Source: DASQFQ01 sp038327685
GTDB taxonomy: Bacteria > Actinomycetota > Thermoleophilia > Solirubrobacterales > Solirubrobacteraceae
Reading direction: 5' to 3'
Assembly (NCBI GenBank): GCA_038327685.1
Contig: JBBQLH010000005.1
Coordinates: forward strand, 4,322-68,321
DNA length: 64,000 bases
Shown: positions 58,638 to 64,000 of the stretch, piece by piece
Numbering within the stretch: position 1 is the first letter of the stretch
How the letters are laid out: each line of letters begins with the position of its first letter
Translations under genes and position numbers: made by a program
The notes under the pieces: model-generated
Databases searched by the model: none
What the model saw: only the letters and a program-made list of their open reading frames with translations
What the model was told of the DNA's origin: nothing

Positions 58638-59825
58638 ATGCGCGGCGCCCTCCTCGCCCTCCTCGCGATCGCTGCCGGGGCGGTCCTCGTATCGGCCTCG
58701 GTCGCCGACTCCCCCTCGCCCGCGCGTGCGCGGGCCGACGCCTCGGTCGTCGCCGGCTCGCTCGGCGACTTCGGCACGCTGACCGCGCGCGGCGACGCCG
58801 AGCGGACCGACAACCAGACCACCGTCGAGGACACCGGCATCGTCGTCGGCGCCGCAGAGACACTCGCTCGCGCGTCGCGGGCCGGCGGGCGCGGCAGTGC
58901 GCGGGCCGTGGCGCTCGCGCGCCGCGTCGACCTGTTCGACGGGATGGTGACCGCCACGCTCGCCCGCCGCACCGCGACGGCGACCGCCGGGAACGTCGCC
59001 TCCGCGGGCCGCGTCGCCGGCCTGACGATCGACGGGCGCACGATCGGAGACGCCCGCCAGCCCCACGAGTACACGCTCGCCGACGGCGGCTCCGTGGTCG
59101 TCAACCGCGCGCACGCCGCGCTGCGGGTGACGCTCGGCGCCACCCACGGCGAGGCACCGGCGGGCACGACCGTCGAGGTCGCGGTCGCCGACGCCACCGC
59201 GGCCGACCAGGTCGTCGCGACCCCCACGCCGACGGTGACGCCAACCGCGACCCCGAAGCCCACAAAGAAGGCCGGCAAGCGCCGCAAGGCGCCCAAGGTG
59301 AGCGAACGCCTGACCGGCCCGCGCTACGCGTTCCCCGTCTACGGCAAGGCCTCGGTCGCCGACGACTTCGGCGCCGCTCGCGCCGACACCGGCGTCCACG
59401 AGGGCAACGACGTCTTCGCGCCCTTCGGCGCTCCCGTGCTCGCGGTCGCCGACGGCGTCGTCAAGAAGGTCGGCACCCTGCCGATCTCGGGCAACCGCCT
59501 GTGGCTGCGCACCCCCGCGCGCGACGAGTTCTTCTACGCCCACCTCTCGGCCTTCTCGCCCGACGCCGTCGACGGCCGCCGGGTCAAGGCGGGCACCGTG
59601 CTCGGCTTCACGGGCAACACCGGCGACGCTGAGCCGACCCCGCCGCACGTGCACTTCGAGATCCACCCCGGCGGCAAGGACGCGATCGATCCGCATGCGA
59701 TCCTGCTCGCATGGCAGGAGAACCGCGACGTGCCACCAGGCGCCTGGCTGGCGCGCCACGGCGCCGACACCGCCGAGCGGCCGGGCGCCCTCGTCGAGAT
59801 CCGCGACTTCATCGCGGGGGAGTGA
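58638..59825 (+). CDS. Secreted M23-family peptidase
   Basis: 395 residues. Signal peptide LLALLAIAAGAVLVSASVAD, a ~190-residue beta-rich region, a Thr/Pro/Lys linker (VTPTATPKPTKKAGKRRK), then the LytM domain near 230-340: HEGNDVFAPFGAPVLAVADG (first His and Asp), YAHLSAF, and PHVHFEIHPGG with intact HxH. All zinc ligands are present, so peptidoglycan cleavage is likely. It ends one base before the TIGR02611 gene. Confidence 0.9.
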   Translation: MRGALLALLAIAAGAVLVSASVADSPSPARARADASVVAGSLGDFGTLTARGDAERTDNQTTVEDTGIVVGAAETLARASRAGGRGSARAVALARRVDLFDGMVTATLARRTATATAGNVASAGRVAGLTIDGRTIGDARQPHEYTLADGGSVVVNRAHAALRVTLGATHGEAPAGTTVEVAVADATAADQVVATPTPTVTPTATPKPTKKAGKRRKAPKVSERLTGPRYAFPVYGKASVADDFGAARADTGVHEGNDVFAPFGAPVLAVADGVVKKVGTLPISGNRLWLRTPARDEFFYAHLSAFSPDAVDGRRVKAGTVLGFTGNTGDAEPTPPHVHFEIHPGGKDAIDPHAILLAWQENRDVPPGAWLARHGADTAERPGALVEIRDFIAGE

Positions 59826-59826
59826 C

Positions 59827-60219
59827 GTGAGCGCCGAGCCGGAGTCGCCTCCCGAGCACCGGCTGTCGCTGTCGGAGAAGCTGGCGCGGCGCCGCGAGCG
59901 CCACATCCAGCGCAGCACGGCCTATCGCGTGATGTTCGTGATCGCGGCCTTCGCGATCACGATCGGCGGCATCGCGCTCGTCCCCCTGCCCGGCCCGGGC
60001 TGGGCGATCGTCTTCATCGGCCTCGGCATGCTCGCGCTCGAGTTCAAGTGGGCCGAGAACCTGATGGAGAAGATCCTCGACCGGCTCGAGGCCGCCAAGA
60101 AGAGCGCCGCCAACGCCTCACCGATGCAGCGCGCGCTCGGCATCGCCGCGACGGCGCTCGGGATCGCGGCCTGCGTGGCGGCCGCGATCCTCTGGGATAT
60201 CCCGGTGCTGCCCGTCTAA
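59827..60219 (+). CDS. TIGR02611 family membrane protein
   Basis: 130 residues from a GTG. After a charged N-terminus, VMFVIAAFAITIGGIALVPL and PGPGWAIVFIGLGMLALEFK give the PGPGW signature of TIGR02611. A short helix (WAENLMEKILDRLEAAKKSA) and a last membrane segment follow. Function unknown; common in Actinobacteria. It overlaps the convergent 60216-60692 gene by four bases. Confidence 0.85.
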   Translation: MSAEPESPPEHRLSLSEKLARRRERHIQRSTAYRVMFVIAAFAITIGGIALVPLPGPGWAIVFIGLGMLALEFKWAENLMEKILDRLEAAKKSAANASPMQRALGIAATALGIAACVAAAILWDIPVLPV

Positions 60220-60688
60220 GAACTCGACGCGGAGCCGGTCGGCGTGGCCGCCGGCGCCGGGGGCGGCGAGGTGGTGGAGGTGTACTCGAACTCCTCCTCG
60301 GCGCCGAACAGCGCGTCGAGCACCTTCTTGCGCAGACCCTCGGACACCGCCAGGGCGACGCCGGCGCTGACCACGGTGAGCAGGATGAGCCGGCCGAAGC
60401 TCAGGCCCTTGCGCTGCTTGGGCGCCTCACGCAGCGCGACGGACGCGTCGCGGAACGACTCGGCTGCGCTCTTGAGGTCCTTCTGCAGCTTCTTGTCGTC
60501 GAAGATCGCCTTGGTGGGCGACTTGCCGTTGCTGAGGCGCGAGGCGGCGTCGCGGGCGGACTCGTAGGCCTGCACGATGTTGTCGCGCAGATCCTCGTCC
60601 TCGACGACGCGCTGGACATAAGGGGAATTCTTGACGGCCATGGCCGCCGCCCCAGCCTTCGCCGCCTTCTTCTTCGCTGCCAACTTGC

Positions 60689-60692
<4 letters not shown>
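60216..60692 (-). CDS. Membrane-anchored conserved protein, unknown
   Basis: 158 residues from a GTG overlapping the lon stop (GTGA). Lys/Ala-rich N-terminus (LAAKKKAAKAGAAAMAVKNS), a long helix (VVEDEDLRDNIVQAYESARD, LQKDLKSAAESFRDASVALR), one membrane segment (FGRLILLTVVSAGVALAVSE) and a disordered Pro/Ser/Thr end. Coupling to lon hints at a quality-control partner, but nothing else supports it. Confidence 0.6.
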
Positions 60693-63156
<2,464 letters not shown>

Positions 63157-63160
<4 letters not shown>

Positions 63161-63630
63161 GGCTCGCCGTCCCTGCCGACGTCGCTCGACCGGCGGCCCG
63201 GCTCGATCGGCACCGTGTGCGCGTCGGCGGGACCGACCACCGGCAGCTCGACGACCAGCATGCCGTCCTCGTAGACGGCCTTGGCGGCGTCCGCGTCGAC
63301 CTCGGCGCCAAGGGCCACGACGCGCCGGAACGGGCCGTGCTCGATCTCCAGCTGCTGGTAGAGGCGCTCCTGGTCCTCCGAAGGGCGCCGGTGGCCGGCG
63401 AGGATCAGCTCGCGGCCGCGGATCTCCAGGTCGACGTCGGCGGGGTCGATGCCCGCCAGATCGGCGCGCACGACCGCCCGCGGCGGGTCGCCCACGTAGT
63501 AGACGTCGACGGCCGGCGAGAAGCCGCCGCGGCGGCGCGGCGCGAGCCCGCGGTCGAAGACGTTGCCGAACAGCTCGTCCATCTCGCGCCGCATGCGCTC
63601 GAAGTTGGCGAAGAGGTCGCGTTCCGACAC
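63157..63630 (-). CDS. Small heat-shock protein Hsp20/alpha-crystallin
   Basis: 157 residues from a GTG at 63630. RDLFANFERMRREMDELFGN is the usual N-terminal arm; SPAVDVYYVGDPPRAVVRAD, IRGRELILAGHRRP and GPFRRVVALGAEVDADAAKA, YEDGMLVVELPVV make the alpha-crystallin domain. A C-terminal IxI-like part reads VPIEP. A chaperone that holds unfolded proteins; overlap with lon suggests shared heat or stress control. Confidence 0.92.
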
Positions 63631-63662
63631 ACACGGAACGCTACCCCCCGGCGGGGGACCGG

Positions 63663-64000
63663 CTAAACGAGCTCGGCGCGGCGCCGCACGAGGCGGGGGT
63701 CGACCGCCATCGGCTTGGCCGTCGGCTGCCCGAAGTAGTAGCCCTGGCCAAGGTCGACGCCGAGCTCGCGCATCGCCTCGAACTCGTCGACGCGCTCGAG
63801 GCCCTGGGCGCCGCCGCGGCACCCGGGCTCGGGGGCGCACCCGACGCGCGGGGCGACGCGCCGGCGGCGCGCCGGGGAATGCTGGATGCCCGCGGTCATC
63901 GCGCGGTCGATCTTGCCGATGTCGGGACGCAGGTCGTCGAGCAGGGAGAGCGACTCCATGCCGCCCGAGAGGTCGTCGAGCGCCACGAGGGCGCCGCGCT
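63663..64000 (-). CDS. EAL-domain protein, C-terminal fragment (partial, diverged)
   Basis: The gene starts outside the window; about 112 residues are visible. LVALDDLSGGMESLSLLDDL and IGKIDRAM match the EAL-domain DDFGTG and K-I-D motifs, and LGQGYYFGQPTAKPM the QGYYF end. The middle (SPARRRRVAPRVGCAPEPGC) is aberrant and AEGVE reads AQGLE, so c-di-GMP phosphodiesterase activity is unlikely; sensing or binding is possible. A frameshift in the middle was looked for but neither other frame restores the family text. Confidence 0.7.
   Translation of the reverse strand, partial: RGALVALDDLSGGMESLSLLDDLRPDIGKIDRAMTAGIQHSPARRRRVAPRVGCAPEPGCRGGAQGLERVDEFEAMRELGVDLGQGYYFGQPTAKPMAVDPRLVRRRAELV

Noticed and set aside
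63663..63990. Frameshift in the EAL fragment
   Set aside because: Both alternative frames between 63800 and 63880 were read and do not restore the family sequence.

Overview
The window looks like a core-chromosome segment of a very GC-rich actinobacterium, most likely of the class Thermoleophilia (Solirubrobacterales type). This is inferred from base composition, frequent GTG starts, the mfd-foldase-mazG-eno-ftsB gene order, a LytR-CpsA-Psr protein, several Actinobacteria-typical small families (DUF4235, TIGR02611, CGNR), and a csrA outside any flagellar cluster. No phage, insertion sequence, CRISPR array or replication origin was seen. Genes on the minus strand are tightly packed and often overlap by four bases (NTGA) or share one base (TGATG).

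Layout. 1-3,690: end of a zinc-ribbon rhomboid-like protein, a GCS2-family ligase diverging from a DUF2090 protein, a secreted nuclease and a small membrane protein. 3,691-6,197: csrA, a charged conserved protein, an acetyltransferase, a small protein and ftsB. 6,198-15,580: a minus-strand housekeeping run (rplY, pth, a methyltransferase, an unknown gene, mfd, a lipoprotein foldase, mazG, eno). 15,644-20,085: a secreted GH2 glycosidase and unknown small genes, one pair probably a split gene. 20,206-22,761: prs, glmU, tRNA-Gln. 22,769-25,661: a SnoaL-like protein, an S55-type secreted peptidase, a glutaredoxin-like protein and a gene remnant. 25,658-32,728: an accessory block with an aminotransferase, a glycosyltransferase, an MTA/purine-nucleoside phosphorylase, a phosphoesterase-radical-SAM fusion, a nucleotide cyclase and a divergent second radical-SAM gene. 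32,738-40,370: SRPBCC protein, PucR regulator, DedA-PAP2 fusion, ispE, rsmA, tatD, an inverted-repeat element and metG. 40,399-43,039: decayed genes and short repeats around a CGNR regulator. 43,000-52,000: M23 protein, rsmI, glucokinase, LytR, transporter, FmdB, PRC, glyS and a second GCS2 ligase. 51,926-64,000: a cation antiporter, an R2-like/SCP2 fusion, a double-MarR/MFS efflux pair, a TetR/LmeA pair, M23, lon, hsp20 and an EAL-domain fragment.

Main observations. (1) Several genes whose conserved N-termini have no upstream ATG, GTG or TTG appear to start at CTG. Three of these (pth, mazG, a glycosyltransferase) sit in a CTGA overlap with the upstream stop, next to many ATGA and GTGA overlaps. 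csrA appears to start at ATA. (2) A short palindromic repeat occurs three times, once in frame inside mfd, where it adds about 20 residues. (3) The 27.0-32.7 kb block combines two radical-SAM proteins with an enzyme able in principle to remove 5'-deoxyadenosine. One radical-SAM protein is fused to a phosphoesterase domain that has lost metal ligands. (4) A 164-bp element with terminal inverted repeats fills the gap between metG and tatD.
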